From: Desulfobulbaceae bacterium
GTDB lineage: Bacteria; Desulfobacterota; Desulfobulbia; Desulfobulbales; VMSU01
Assembly: GCA_028718985.1 (NCBI GenBank)
Contig: JAQUKQ010000008.1
Span: forward strand, 1 to 55,090
Direction of reading: 5' to 3'
Length of the DNA: 55,090 nt
Under the pieces are notes generated by a model that saw nothing but the letters and a program-made list of their open reading frames with translations, made no database searches and was not told where the DNA came from. Made by a program: the position numbers and the translations under genes. Positions 44,176-53,257 of this stretch are shown here, one piece after another (within the stretch, counting starts at the first letter, position 1; every line of letters begins with the position of its first letter).

Positions 44176-45486
44176 ATGAAGTTAGAAAAGTATTATGTCC
44201 CGGAGAAGGCTGAACTCAAACTTGACGGTAAGGTCTATGAACTGCCGGTGATGGTTGGTGAGGAAGGGGAAAAGGCAATTGATATTAGTAGGTTGCGTAG
44301 TATGACCGGCTGCATCACGCTGGACTATGGCTACATGAACACCGGCTCTTGTGCCAGCGCCATTACCTATCTGGATGGTGATAAGGGGATCCTTAGCTAT
44401 CGGGGATACTCCATTGAGGATCTTGCCGAGAAGTGCACCTTTGTTGAGGTCGCCTATCTCCTGGTGCACGGCGCACTGCCTACAGAGACCGAACTCAAAG
44501 GTTTTTCAGGGATGCTCAATAAGTACTCTTTGTTGCACGAAGATATGGTCCATTTCTTTGATCGCTTTCCGCCGGGATCGCCACCGATGTCGATCTTGTC
44601 TTCAATGGTGAATGCCCTGGCCGTCTTTTACCCGGACATGATCAGCAATCCGATAGAGAATATCGATAAGATGTCGGCTCGCCTCATCTCCAAGGTGCGG
44701 ACAATTGCCGCTTTTTCCTATAAAAAGGCGATGGGGCAGCCGCTGGTCTACCCACGACACGACTATTCGTATTGCGCCAACTTCCTGAATATGATGTTTC
44801 ACTCGTCGGTGGATCCTTACGAGGTTAACCCGATTGTTGTTGATGCCTTAAATAAGCTCTTGATCCTGCATGGTGATCATGAGCAGAACTGCTCTACCTC
44901 CACGGTGCGCTTGGTGGGTAGCGCCCACGTCAACCTCTATGCCTCAATCTCGGCTGGAATCAGTGCCCTGTGGGGCCCATTGCACGGTGGGGCCAATCAG
45001 GCGGTGATCGAAATGCTTGAGCGGATACACCTGGAGGGTGGAAATTATAGGAAGTACATCGAAAAGGCCAAGGATGCCAATGATCCGTTCCGCTTGGTTG
45101 GTTTCGGGCACCGGGTTTATAAAAATCATGACCCGCGGGCGCGGATTATCAAGAAGGCCTGTGACGACGTGTTGCAGGCGTTGAAAATCGAAGATCCGCT
45201 GCTGGATCTGGCCAAGGAGATCGAAGAGGTTGCCTTGACCGACTCCTATTTTGTCGAGCGCAGACTGTATCCCAATGTCGATTTCTATAGCGGGATTATT
45301 TACAAGGCGATTGGCATCCCGACAGATATGTTTACCGTCATGTTTGCCCTGGGGCGTCTGCCCGGTTGGATCGCTCACTGGAAAGAGATGTGGGACGATG
45401 ATAACTGGAAGATCGGACGTCCTCGGCAGATTTATGTCGGTCCGGTGGCGCGGCCGTTCGTGCCGATGGAAGAACGTTCGCTGTAA
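44176..45486 (+). CDS. gltA: Citrate synthase (type II, GltA)
   Basis: A 436-residue enzyme like hexameric bacterial GltA: GCITLDYGYMNTGSC, YRGYSIEDLAE, active-site histidines in GPLHGGANQ and GFGHRVYKNHDPRA, and aspartate in PNVDFYSG. It condenses oxaloacetate and acetyl-CoA. The ATG at 44176 has AAGGAG ahead; an in-frame extension back to 43999 lacks family similarity. Convergent with the radical SAM gene, three bases away. Confidence 0.96.
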   Translation: MKLEKYYVPEKAELKLDGKVYELPVMVGEEGEKAIDISRLRSMTGCITLDYGYMNTGSCASAITYLDGDKGILSYRGYSIEDLAEKCTFVEVAYLLVHGALPTETELKGFSGMLNKYSLLHEDMVHFFDRFPPGSPPMSILSSMVNALAVFYPDMISNPIENIDKMSARLISKVRTIAAFSYKKAMGQPLVYPRHDYSYCANFLNMMFHSSVDPYEVNPIVVDALNKLLILHGDHEQNCSTSTVRLVGSAHVNLYASISAGISALWGPLHGGANQAVIEMLERIHLEGGNYRKYIEKAKDANDPFRLVGFGHRVYKNHDPRARIIKKACDDVLQALKIEDPLLDLAKEIEEVALTDSYFVERRLYPNVDFYSGIIYKAIGIPTDMFTVMFALGRLPGWIAHWKEMWDDDNWKIGRPRQIYVGPVARPFVPMEERSL

Positions 45487-45489
45487 CGG

Positions 45490-46428
45490 TTAGCGGGCAA
45501 ACGGTTGATCTTTATCGAAGTCTGGCAGGTAGACCTCCTGGCTGCTTAACGCCTGAACAAAGACGTTGTCTAGGCCAAGTGAGAGGGCGAAGTCGGTGAT
45601 TTCCTCATACTCGGCGAGTGATAGGGTGCGGTTGATGTTAGGGTGTTGTGCCGCATGGTGCTGCGGTGAGTACTGAGACATGAGGCTGATCGTCGTTTGT
45701 CGGTCTAGTTTTGCCAGGAGTCGCAGGCATTGCTTGCTGTTTTCCATGCCGTCAGGCATGACCAAGTGTCGCACTAAAAGGCCCTTCTGGGCGACATCAT
45801 TGTCATCTAACTCCAGATGTCCAACTTGATCGAGCATCTCGGCCAGCACCCCTCCTACCACCTCAGCATAGTCATCCACCTTGGAGTAGTTGTGCGCCAT
45901 GCTCGTATCCATATATTTCAGATCCGGTAGATAGATGTCAATGAGGCCGCGAATCTGACCGAGTGCGGCCGGCGAGTCATAGCCGTTTGAGTTGTAGACA
46001 ATGGGCAGGACAAGGCCTTTGCTCTTGGCGCTCACGATGGCATCGGCCATTTGCCAGAGGACATGGGAGGGCGAGACGAAATTGATGTTGTGGGCGCCAT
46101 CCGCTTGTAGTCGCAACATGGCGTCAGCCAACGCCGCAGTCGACATGGGGGTAACGGAGCTGTGCTGGAAATTCTGGCTGATCTGGTGATTTTGACAGAA
46201 CACGCAGCGCAGGTTGCAGCCAGCGAAAAAGATAGTTCCTGAACCGTGGTCGCCAGAGATGGGGGGCTCCTCGCCATGGTGCAGTCCAACGTGGGAGACG
46301 AGAGCCTGCCCACCTATCTTGCAAAAGCCCACCTCTCCGGCCAGTCGATCGACCCGGCATCGGCGGGGGCAGCAATGGCAGTGGCGCAGTTGCTTGCTGT
46401 AAACAGGAAATTGAGGAGTAATCAGCAT
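45490..46428 (-). CDS. PflX-like radical SAM protein
   Basis: A 312-residue radical SAM protein: GCNLRCVFCQN is the CxxxCxxC cluster motif. An N-terminal cysteine group (CHCCPRRC) precedes it, as in pyruvate-formate-lyase-activating-enzyme-related PflX (COG1313) proteins. Substrate unknown. It is divergent from the PGPGW gene with only 21 bases between start codons, so promoters must overlap coding sequence. Confidence 0.85.
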   Translation of the reverse strand: MLITPQFPVYSKQLRHCHCCPRRCRVDRLAGEVGFCKIGGQALVSHVGLHHGEEPPISGDHGSGTIFFAGCNLRCVFCQNHQISQNFQHSSVTPMSTAALADAMLRLQADGAHNINFVSPSHVLWQMADAIVSAKSKGLVLPIVYNSNGYDSPAALGQIRGLIDIYLPDLKYMDTSMAHNYSKVDDYAEVVGGVLAEMLDQVGHLELDDNDVAQKGLLVRHLVMPDGMENSKQCLRLLAKLDRQTTISLMSQYSPQHHAAQHPNINRTLSLAEYEEITDFALSLGLDNVFVQALSSQEVYLPDFDKDQPFAR

Positions 46429-46449
46429 GGGTCGTTATTGTGAAGTAGG

Positions 46450-46692
46450 ATGAATTTCTCTTGGGCATCAACTCTTGGTAGGGCCAAGCGTTTGATCAGG
46501 ATTGTTATCGGCACGACGATCCTGATCGTTGGCGTATTCATGATCGTTTTGCCTGGTCCTGCCGTTGTGGTCATTCCGGTGGGACTTATGATCCTTGCTA
46601 CCGAGTTTGTTTGGGCCAGGAAGCTTATGGAGCGTTTCGAAAAGAGAGTTAAATCGATCAAGAACAAGGGGGTGAAGACCGATGAAACGTAG
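46450..46692 (+). CDS. PGPGW-type small membrane protein
   Basis: An 80-residue protein with two hydrophobic segments around LPGPAVVVIPVGLMILATEF and a basic tail, like the PGPGW family of small transmembrane proteins. Function unknown. It lies 62 bases ahead of the cardiolipin synthase gene on the same strand, so a membrane-lipid link is possible. Confidence 0.7.
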   Translation: MNFSWASTLGRAKRLIRIVIGTTILIVGVFMIVLPGPAVVVIPVGLMILATEFVWARKLMERFEKRVKSIKNKGVKTDET

Positions 46693-46754
46693 AACCTCTT
46701 GGTCGGGCGCGGTGCGTCTGGCGATACCTTTTTAACGACGGCGTTCGACTTGGC

Positions 46755-47912
46755 ATGGAGCTTCAATTCCTCGATGGCAATAAGCTCTCTCTGCTCAGCA
46801 ATGGGGCGGCCTTTTTCCCGGCGTTATTGCAGGCAATCGATGCGGCACAGGTCGTTATCTTTCTTGAAACTTACATCTTTGCCAATGACGAGACCGGACG
46901 AACGGTGGCGGTAGCGCTTATCCGTGCGGCCGAACGTGGGGTTGCGGTTCATCTGCTGGTCGATGGGTTTGGCTCGAAAGATATGTCGCGGCGAGTACAG
47001 CAAAAACTGCTTGCAGCCAATGTCCGCTTACTCGTTTACAACCCTAAGATTTCGGTTTTCGCCCTCAGGCGCCAAAGTTTGCGGCGGATGCACCGAAAGC
47101 TTGCCGTTATCGATTGTCGAGTGGCCTTTATTGGCGGTATCAACATCATCGATGATATGGTAACCTCAACCCTCCTGCTGTCGCGTTACGACTACGCGGT
47201 CTGTGTCGAGGGGGCCCTGGTGGTGAGAGTGCAGGAAGAGGTCGAGAAGCTGTGGCGCCGGGTCTCATGGGTGAATTTCCGCTGGCACTGGCGGCAGAGT
47301 GGAGTGCTCCCCGTTTGCACTGTCGAAGGCAATCAACGTGCCGCCTTGGTGGTGCGTGATAACCTGCGGCACCGTTTCGATATCGAACATGCGTACTTTG
47401 CCGCGATTGAGCACGCTGAATCTGAAATTGTCATTGCCAATGCCTATTTCTTTCCGGGGCGGCGTTTCCGGCAAGCCTTGCGGCGGGCGGCTCAACGTGG
47501 TGTCCGGGTGGTGCTTTTGCTGCAAGGGAGAATGGAGTATGTGCTGCTCCATTATGCCACACGGGCCTTGTATGGGCCACTGCTCGAAAGTGGTGTTGAA
47601 ATTTATGAGTACCATAAAAGTTTCATGCACGCCAAGGTCGCGGTGATCGATCAGCAGTGGCTTACAGTTGGTTCCTCGAACATCGATCCCTTCAGCTTGT
47701 TGCTGGCTCGTGAGGCGAACATCGTTGTTTTGGATAAACCGTTTGCGCAGGAGTTGCGGGCGAGTCTTTATGGTGCGATGGAGGCGGGTGCTCATCGGGT
47801 AGAGAAGATAAGTTGGTACCGGCAGCCGTTGTGGCAAAGGCTACTGATCTGGAGTGCGTACGGCATTGCACGTTTGGCGCTTGGCCTGGTTGGTCATGGC
47901 TGGACGCACTGA
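46755..47912 (+). CDS. cls: Cardiolipin synthase, phospholipase D superfamily
   Basis: A 385-residue protein with two HKD motifs: HRKLAVID near residue 115 and HAKVAVID near 292, each followed by a GG or GS-N motif (FIGGINI, VGSSNIDP). It lacks N-terminal transmembrane helices, so it is nearest to ClsB-type enzymes. It makes cardiolipin from phosphatidylglycerol or related lipids. No clear ribosome site precedes 46755. Confidence 0.88.
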   Translation: MELQFLDGNKLSLLSNGAAFFPALLQAIDAAQVVIFLETYIFANDETGRTVAVALIRAAERGVAVHLLVDGFGSKDMSRRVQQKLLAANVRLLVYNPKISVFALRRQSLRRMHRKLAVIDCRVAFIGGINIIDDMVTSTLLLSRYDYAVCVEGALVVRVQEEVEKLWRRVSWVNFRWHWRQSGVLPVCTVEGNQRAALVVRDNLRHRFDIEHAYFAAIEHAESEIVIANAYFFPGRRFRQALRRAAQRGVRVVLLLQGRMEYVLLHYATRALYGPLLESGVEIYEYHKSFMHAKVAVIDQQWLTVGSSNIDPFSLLLAREANIVVLDKPFAQELRASLYGAMEAGAHRVEKISWYRQPLWQRLLIWSAYGIARLALGLVGHGWTH

Positions 47913-47990
47913 GATGGAAGCGTTGTGTCTGCAGTGAGCAAGCAACGTCAGCCGCGGCAGGATTTTTTCATGTGATAGACGATACTTGCC

Positions 47991-49568
47991 TCAGGTTTTC
48001 CAGGTCATGCCATCGGTATAAAAGACCACACGGTTTTTGCCGGTGCTTTTTGCATGGTAGAGCGCTTTGTCGGCGTAATCAATGTAGCTCTCAAGCTGAT
48101 CGTCGTCGTTAAGTTCAAGTAGGTCCACATCCCCGCTCCACCCACCGATACTGGCAAACAGGGGGACCTCCTCCCCTTTATGAATGAATCCGCCCTTGGC
48201 GATGTTGGCCCGGATGCGTTCTGCGACCTGTTGGGCGCCGCTGCCGTTGGTGTTCATCAGGATGACGCAAAACTCTTCGCCACCCAAGCGCAAGGCGTAC
48301 TGGTCTGTTTTGCCGATGTTCTCCAAGTTTTTGCCCAGCCCCAGCAGATCACAGCTGCGGACCGCTAAGCGTAACACATTGCCGACCTTTCTCAAGGCGG
48401 CATCCCCAGCCTCATGTCCATAGGTGTCGTTCACCTTTTTGAAATCATCCAGGTCGATCATCAGTACCGAGAGTTGCATGTGGGTGGTGGTGCTTCGTAC
48501 CAGCTCGTGCCGCCAGACCTTCATCAGGAAACGGCGGTTGTAGAGTCCGGTGAGTGGGTCGGTGATCGACTCCTCTTCCGACATCATGGCCTGCTGATGG
48601 TAGAGGCTGTTTAAGATAAGCTGCACCATCTGGGTTTTGAAGATCTCCAAAAGGCCACGATCAATACGGATATCAACAGTCCTTTTTGCCTCAATGTACA
48701 TCGCACCGAACTGTTGTGCCTGACTGACTAGTGGCACGAAGCACACGTTGTCGGCAATGTGGCAGCGGTTAATTTGCAAGGAGGATTTGAAGTCGGGGTT
48801 TTCTTCAACGAGATGATGCAGGTTCTCTTGGTTTTCAAAGCGGCCGATGCCGTATTGCAGCTTCTTTTGGCCATCTTTGTTCGGCCAAAAGACGGCAAAG
48901 CCATGGTCGGCCTCCAGGAAGGCCATGAATTGGAAGAGGAGTCCGGTGAGCATTGATTGCAGCGAGTGTGGTGGAACACAAGAGAGGATGCCGACGGCAT
49001 GCAGGATATGGCTGAGTCCGTGTTTGTGCTTCTCAATGGCCCGCATGTACTCTTCAACCCGGCGTTTGTTGTTCCAGGAGCTGATCATGTTCAAGGCGGA
49101 CTGGGCCAGTTCCTCCGGGGCAAAGGGTTTTTTGAAGTAGAGCAGTTGATCCTGGTGCGAGCCGGAAAAGAGCTCGCGGATCTGGGTGACGCTGCGGTCG
49201 GTATAGGCAGTTACCACCGTACAGACCAGGTCAACGTCCAGTTCGAGAAGGGCCTTGATTGTTTCGTAGCCATCCATGCCCGGCATTCGCATGTCGAAAA
49301 AGCCAGCTGCCACTCGACGGCCAGCGGCCATTTCGGTGCGTAGGATTTCAATCGCCTTAGCACCGGAGTCGGCAAAGAGCAGGGTGTAGTTTGGAACATC
49401 ATCCTTTGGGGTGTGACTGCTATCTCCCGAACGTTCGTCGGCCATGGCTAAAATGTCAGCGAGTTCCGTGTCCTCTTCTGAGATGCTGAGTACCTGACGA
49501 TACGACTCCAGGACAGATTCTTCGTCATCAACGCAGAGTATTGTGCGGCAGTGCCAAGTGTTCATCAT
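47991..49568 (-). CDS. Response regulator-diguanylate cyclase
   Basis: A 525-residue protein. A receiver domain comes first (CVDDEES, then FDMRMPGMDGYE) with a long inserted loop after the first helix. A central GAF-like region follows. A C-terminal GGDEF domain has the active GGEEF sequence and SVLMIDLDDFKKVNDTYGHEAGD. The usual RxxD inhibitory site is missing, and the segment just before GGEEF has an insertion (LGKNLENIGKTDQ). It would make cyclic di-GMP when phosphorylated by the upstream kinase, 49 bases away. The start is 49568 or 49565. Confidence 0.88.
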   Translation of the reverse strand: MMNTWHCRTILCVDDEESVLESYRQVLSISEEDTELADILAMADERSGDSSHTPKDDVPNYTLLFADSGAKAIEILRTEMAAGRRVAAGFFDMRMPGMDGYETIKALLELDVDLVCTVVTAYTDRSVTQIRELFSGSHQDQLLYFKKPFAPEELAQSALNMISSWNNKRRVEEYMRAIEKHKHGLSHILHAVGILSCVPPHSLQSMLTGLLFQFMAFLEADHGFAVFWPNKDGQKKLQYGIGRFENQENLHHLVEENPDFKSSLQINRCHIADNVCFVPLVSQAQQFGAMYIEAKRTVDIRIDRGLLEIFKTQMVQLILNSLYHQQAMMSEEESITDPLTGLYNRRFLMKVWRHELVRSTTTHMQLSVLMIDLDDFKKVNDTYGHEAGDAALRKVGNVLRLAVRSCDLLGLGKNLENIGKTDQYALRLGGEEFCVILMNTNGSGAQQVAERIRANIAKGGFIHKGEEVPLFASIGGWSGDVDLLELNDDDQLESYIDYADKALYHAKSTGKNRVVFYTDGMTWKT

Positions 49569-49617
49569 GGTGTTTTGTTGTAATATGGCTGAATGTTGGT
49601 TAGGTCCCACATTCGAA

Positions 49618-51999
49618 TTATTGTGCTTTTTCCGCCAAAGCCAAGAGTACATGAAAGGTGCTTCCCACTCCGGGTGTGCTCTCATGCAGAATGATGTCGC
49701 CGCCGAATTGACGGGCTAATTTCCGTGCGAAACTGGTGCCGATGCCGGTTCCTTGTCGGCCCTTGCTGGTAAATCCGGGAGAGAAGATCTCCTCACGTTG
49801 CGAGCTGTCCATGCCGATGCCGGTGTCGCGGATTGCCACCAAGGCCTGTTGCTCGTTTGCCGAATCCATGGTCACGCTGATGGAGCGCTCTCCCCCGGGG
49901 GCTTGCTTGTCAATGGCCTGCATACCGTTTTTGATCAGGTTGGAGAAGATGGAGTAGACCTCCATGTAGTCGGCCATGATCGTTGGCCTTGCCCGATATT
50001 CGCGGTGGACGGTGATCTGTCGCTTGACGAGGCCGTCGTTGATGTCATCCAGGACCTCATCCAAGAGGTGGGCCAGGTCGATATTTTCGATCGTCTTCTC
50101 CTGGCGCGACATCTCCCGCAGATTATCAATAATTTTGATTATCCGCAAGATTTGACGATCGAGGAACTCCAGATCGCTGATCCGGTCTGATTGGCGCTTG
50201 GCCAGTGTGTCACTGATTTTGCCGAGCAATGCCAAGTCTTTTTTGCCAACGCCGCTCAGGTACTCCGCCATGGTACCGGCTTCTTCCTGTTTCTTCCAGT
50301 CGTGCACGATGCGGCTTAAGACTTCGATGACCTTGCCGAGCTCTTGGGCCTTAGGCAGGCTCAAGTCGATGCGGACCTTGACGGCACTGATTGGGTTGAG
50401 CACCTCATGCGCCACCATGCCGGACATCTGGCCGACCACCGCCATCTTTTCGGTCTTGAGAAGCTCTTCCTGCGTCTCTCGAAGGCGTGTCTCCGCCCTA
50501 TTTCTGGCTTTCTCCAGCAGTTTGCGCTCGCTGATGTCGGTGATGATGATCAAGAATCCGTTCGGGGCGCCGTCATGAGTGTGGATCATTGATATGGTGC
50601 AGGAGACCGGCAACTTCTTACCTCCCTTTGTGGGGACAACGGTATCGTCCAGGCGGACGAAGTGGGTGTCGGTTGCAAGGTCGGCAATTCGTTGGTGCTC
50701 ATCTTTGTCGGTGATCATAGCCTCTGCGGGCAGGATAGCGCTTGCTGGCATCATGAACAGCTCGTCGAAGTCATAGCCCAGAAGTTGGGGAAGGGCGTTG
50801 TTGGTAGTGATGATGTTTTCGTTAACGTCACAATTCGCCATGCCGTCGACCACCGAGGCCAAAACGTTGTCCACAAACTGTTTTTCAGCGATGAGTTGGT
50901 CGTGTGACTCCTCCAGGCGATCCAGCATGTTGTTGACCGAGCGAGCCAGTTCGCCCAGTTCATCCATCGACTGCCACTCCACTCGGTCTTGGATGCGGCC
51001 GCTGTGGATAATGGTTTGGGCCAGCTGGTTGAGCCGAGTGATGGGCTCGCTGATTTTCAGCCCTATAAGGCGGGAGAGGAATTCACCCAAAACGACCAAC
51101 AGCAGCGAGAAAAGCATGATCTTGTTGCGCAGGGTGATGATCGGTCTGCTCCAGTTGGTGAGATCGGCGGACACCATGACGTGCCAGCCCAGCTCTGGAA
51201 TCGTCTCGCGTTGGAACTTGTATTGGTATCCTGCGAAGCTTTCTTGGCCAAAGGGTCGTTCATCATGCCAAATTTTTTCGATCAGGCCACCGGCACCGAC
51301 AATTTCCTTGCCCAAGTCCTCTAGTTTTATCGAATTGTAGATAATTTGACCGCTAGAGCTGACAATAAAGATGTTTTCTGCGGTCTCTATCTTATCCTTG
51401 GGCAACAGATTATCGAGGCGACTCAAGTCGAAGGCGCCGCGTACGAAGCTTAAGCGCTTGTCGAAAAAATCTGTGACCAAGCAATCGTAGACTAACCCGA
51501 AGCCTCCTAGTTCTTCGACAAAGCGGGGGGCGCTGACCAGCGTCTGACCTGGCGTTGACTTGAGAGCACGGAGGTAGTCAGGGTCAGTTTTAAGGTCAAA
51601 GGAGGCGAGAAGCGCCTCGCCACGGGACAGGGTGAAGTCCATTTTGCCGTCATCATCTACCAGGCCTATGCTGTCAATGGGGATGTTGGCTTGCGTGAGA
51701 TAGCTCTGGATCATGTTGAGGCTGAAATTGTTGAAATACTTCTTGACCGGTTCGGCCTTGGCGATATCCAGTACGACCCGTTGGTGTTCGGCAACTTCTT
51801 TGCGCAGTTGGTCAATGATGATTTCGGTGTCGCGGTTTAGGTCATTCTCTCTGATAGTCTCTAACGTGCCGGAAATAATGTAATAACAAAAGGTGCCAAT
51901 GGAGATTGACATGACGATGCCGATGCCGATGCGCAGCAAAAAGAGCTTGCTGCGAATCGAGCGGAGCGTACAAAAGCTGTTCTTTCGGCGTTCTTCCAT
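49618..51999 (-). CDS. Sensor histidine kinase (extracytoplasmic sensor, HAMP, PAS)
   Basis: A 793-residue kinase. A transmembrane helix lies near 19-42; a long periplasmic sensor resembling a cache domain extends to about 290; a second helix and HAMP (SEPITRLNQLAQTI) follow. Then PAS, HisKA (MVAHEVLNPISAVKVRID) and the ATPase with DTGIGMD and GTGIG. The binding-protein gene upstream ends 19 bases before it, and the cyclase follows, so the three form an operon. Confidence 0.9.
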   Translation of the reverse strand: MEERRKNSFCTLRSIRSKLFLLRIGIGIVMSISIGTFCYYIISGTLETIRENDLNRDTEIIIDQLRKEVAEHQRVVLDIAKAEPVKKYFNNFSLNMIQSYLTQANIPIDSIGLVDDDGKMDFTLSRGEALLASFDLKTDPDYLRALKSTPGQTLVSAPRFVEELGGFGLVYDCLVTDFFDKRLSFVRGAFDLSRLDNLLPKDKIETAENIFIVSSSGQIIYNSIKLEDLGKEIVGAGGLIEKIWHDERPFGQESFAGYQYKFQRETIPELGWHVMVSADLTNWSRPIITLRNKIMLFSLLLVVLGEFLSRLIGLKISEPITRLNQLAQTIIHSGRIQDRVEWQSMDELGELARSVNNMLDRLEESHDQLIAEKQFVDNVLASVVDGMANCDVNENIITTNNALPQLLGYDFDELFMMPASAILPAEAMITDKDEHQRIADLATDTHFVRLDDTVVPTKGGKKLPVSCTISMIHTHDGAPNGFLIIITDISERKLLEKARNRAETRLRETQEELLKTEKMAVVGQMSGMVAHEVLNPISAVKVRIDLSLPKAQELGKVIEVLSRIVHDWKKQEEAGTMAEYLSGVGKKDLALLGKISDTLAKRQSDRISDLEFLDRQILRIIKIIDNLREMSRQEKTIENIDLAHLLDEVLDDINDGLVKRQITVHREYRARPTIMADYMEVYSIFSNLIKNGMQAIDKQAPGGERSISVTMDSANEQQALVAIRDTGIGMDSSQREEIFSPGFTSKGRQGTGIGTSFARKLARQFGGDIILHESTPGVGSTFHVLLALAEKAQ

Positions 52000-52018
52000 G
52001 TCCAGGTGTCAGGGTCAG

Positions 52019-52819
52019 CTATTTTGCCGGGATTGCGCCATTGGCAAGCAGGATGGACGCACCTTCTGGGGAGTGTGCAAAGTCAATAAAATCTTTAGCC
52101 AAGGGGATAAGGGTGTCGGTATGTACCAGATAGAAGGGCACCAGGTAGGGGTAGTCTACCGTGCCGTCTGTCTTGGGGGCAGGGTCTTTGCCGTCGATTT
52201 TGAGGATGTTCAAGGCGTGCCCGTGGGCTGAGGCCATCGAGACATAACCGATGGTGAACGCATTGTCCTCAACTCCTTTGACCGCCTCGGGACTGCTGAA
52301 AAACTCCTTGGAGATCAGTTTGAGGTCTTTGAAACCTGGCATAGCGGCCTCCAGGACAATTCTAGCGGAGTCGCCGACTTCGCGACTGGTGGGGTAGATC
52401 TTGTTGTCCGGCCCGCCGACCTCTTTCCAGTTGGTGATGGCACCGGTATAGATGCCGGCGATCTGGGCCGTGGTCAGATTGGTGACGCCGGTAACCGAGG
52501 GATGGGTCACAAAGACGACCGCTGTTTTGCCAAAAAGAACCTCGGTCAACCCCGGCTTTTCGCTATCCTTTAGGGGCCTGCCGGTGCGGGCGAGATCAGT
52601 CTTTCCTTTCTGCAAGGCCTTGATGCCACCGCCCGAGCCGATGCTGTCCGGCACCTCGACGGTAACGCCGGAGTGCTTGGCTTCAAATGCTTGAGCCAAG
52701 GCCCGTGTAGCCTCTTGATTTTCGCCGGTACCGAGTACCCGCAAGGGGTCTTGTGCTTGGACACTGGCTGGCGCCAGGGAGAGCAGGCAGAGGAGAAGCA
52801 GGGCCGTGAGTTGTTTCAT
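52019..52819 (-). CDS. PstS-like phosphate-type solute-binding protein
   Basis: A 266-residue exported protein: signal peptide ending near SVQA, then GTGENQEATRALAQAF, GSGGGIKAL and SREVGDSAR, which fit the PstS/phosphate-binding family. No permease or ATPase genes follow; instead a sensor kinase and a cyclase do. It may therefore present its ligand to the sensor rather than to a transporter. GGAGG precedes the ATG at 52819. Confidence 0.82.
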   Translation of the reverse strand: MKQLTALLLLCLLSLAPASVQAQDPLRVLGTGENQEATRALAQAFEAKHSGVTVEVPDSIGSGGGIKALQKGKTDLARTGRPLKDSEKPGLTEVLFGKTAVVFVTHPSVTGVTNLTTAQIAGIYTGAITNWKEVGGPDNKIYPTSREVGDSARIVLEAAMPGFKDLKLISKEFFSSPEAVKGVEDNAFTIGYVSMASAHGHALNILKIDGKDPAPKTDGTVDYPYLVPFYLVHTDTLIPLAKDFIDFAHSPEGASILLANGAIPAK

Positions 52820-52864
52820 TGTGAGAGCCTCCAAGGAAAAAGTTGCGTTGATGAAGAAAATAGT

Positions 52865-52882
52865 CTCCGTAGTCCTACGGAG
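52865..52882. promoter_or_regulatory. Perfect inverted repeat upstream of the binding-protein operon
   Basis: CTCCGTAG-TC-CTACGGAG is an 8-base perfect inverted repeat, 46 bases before the gene start. It could be an operator or a leader hairpin; there is no T run. The rest of 52820-53201 shows no gene. Confidence 0.45.
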
Positions 52883-53201
52883 TGACAGATGGTATTTGTC
52901 AAAAATAAACGAGACATCCTTATGTCGTATAGGAAAAAAATCGTTAACGCAAATAAAAAAATGGAATTGATTACTAGGCCCATATTTTTATCGTAAATAT
53001 TTTATACTAGTAGTAACGGCTACTTGTTATCTATTGGGCCCTGGATCTGCCCAGCAAAGGCCAGATTTGCCGTTATGCTTTGCAATAAAGCTATGTGTCG
53101 AGGAGGGAGGCTTACTTCTGTATGAAGGGTCATTGCTTTTGCCTGCCATAAGATTGTTCCCTGTCGTTGTTCGGCTTTGGAACATCCTAGGAACGATAGG
53201 C

Positions 53202-53230
53202 AAAAAAAAAGCGGGCCATATGGCCCGCTT
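53202..53230 (-). terminator. Intrinsic terminator of the rhodanese gene
   Basis: GCGGGCCAT-ATGGCCCGC is a perfect palindrome (53211-53228), followed on the minus strand by nine T. It lies 28 bases after the rhodanese stop. Confidence 0.85.
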
Positions 53231-53257
53231 CTCTGCATCTGCAAAAAAAGGTGATGT

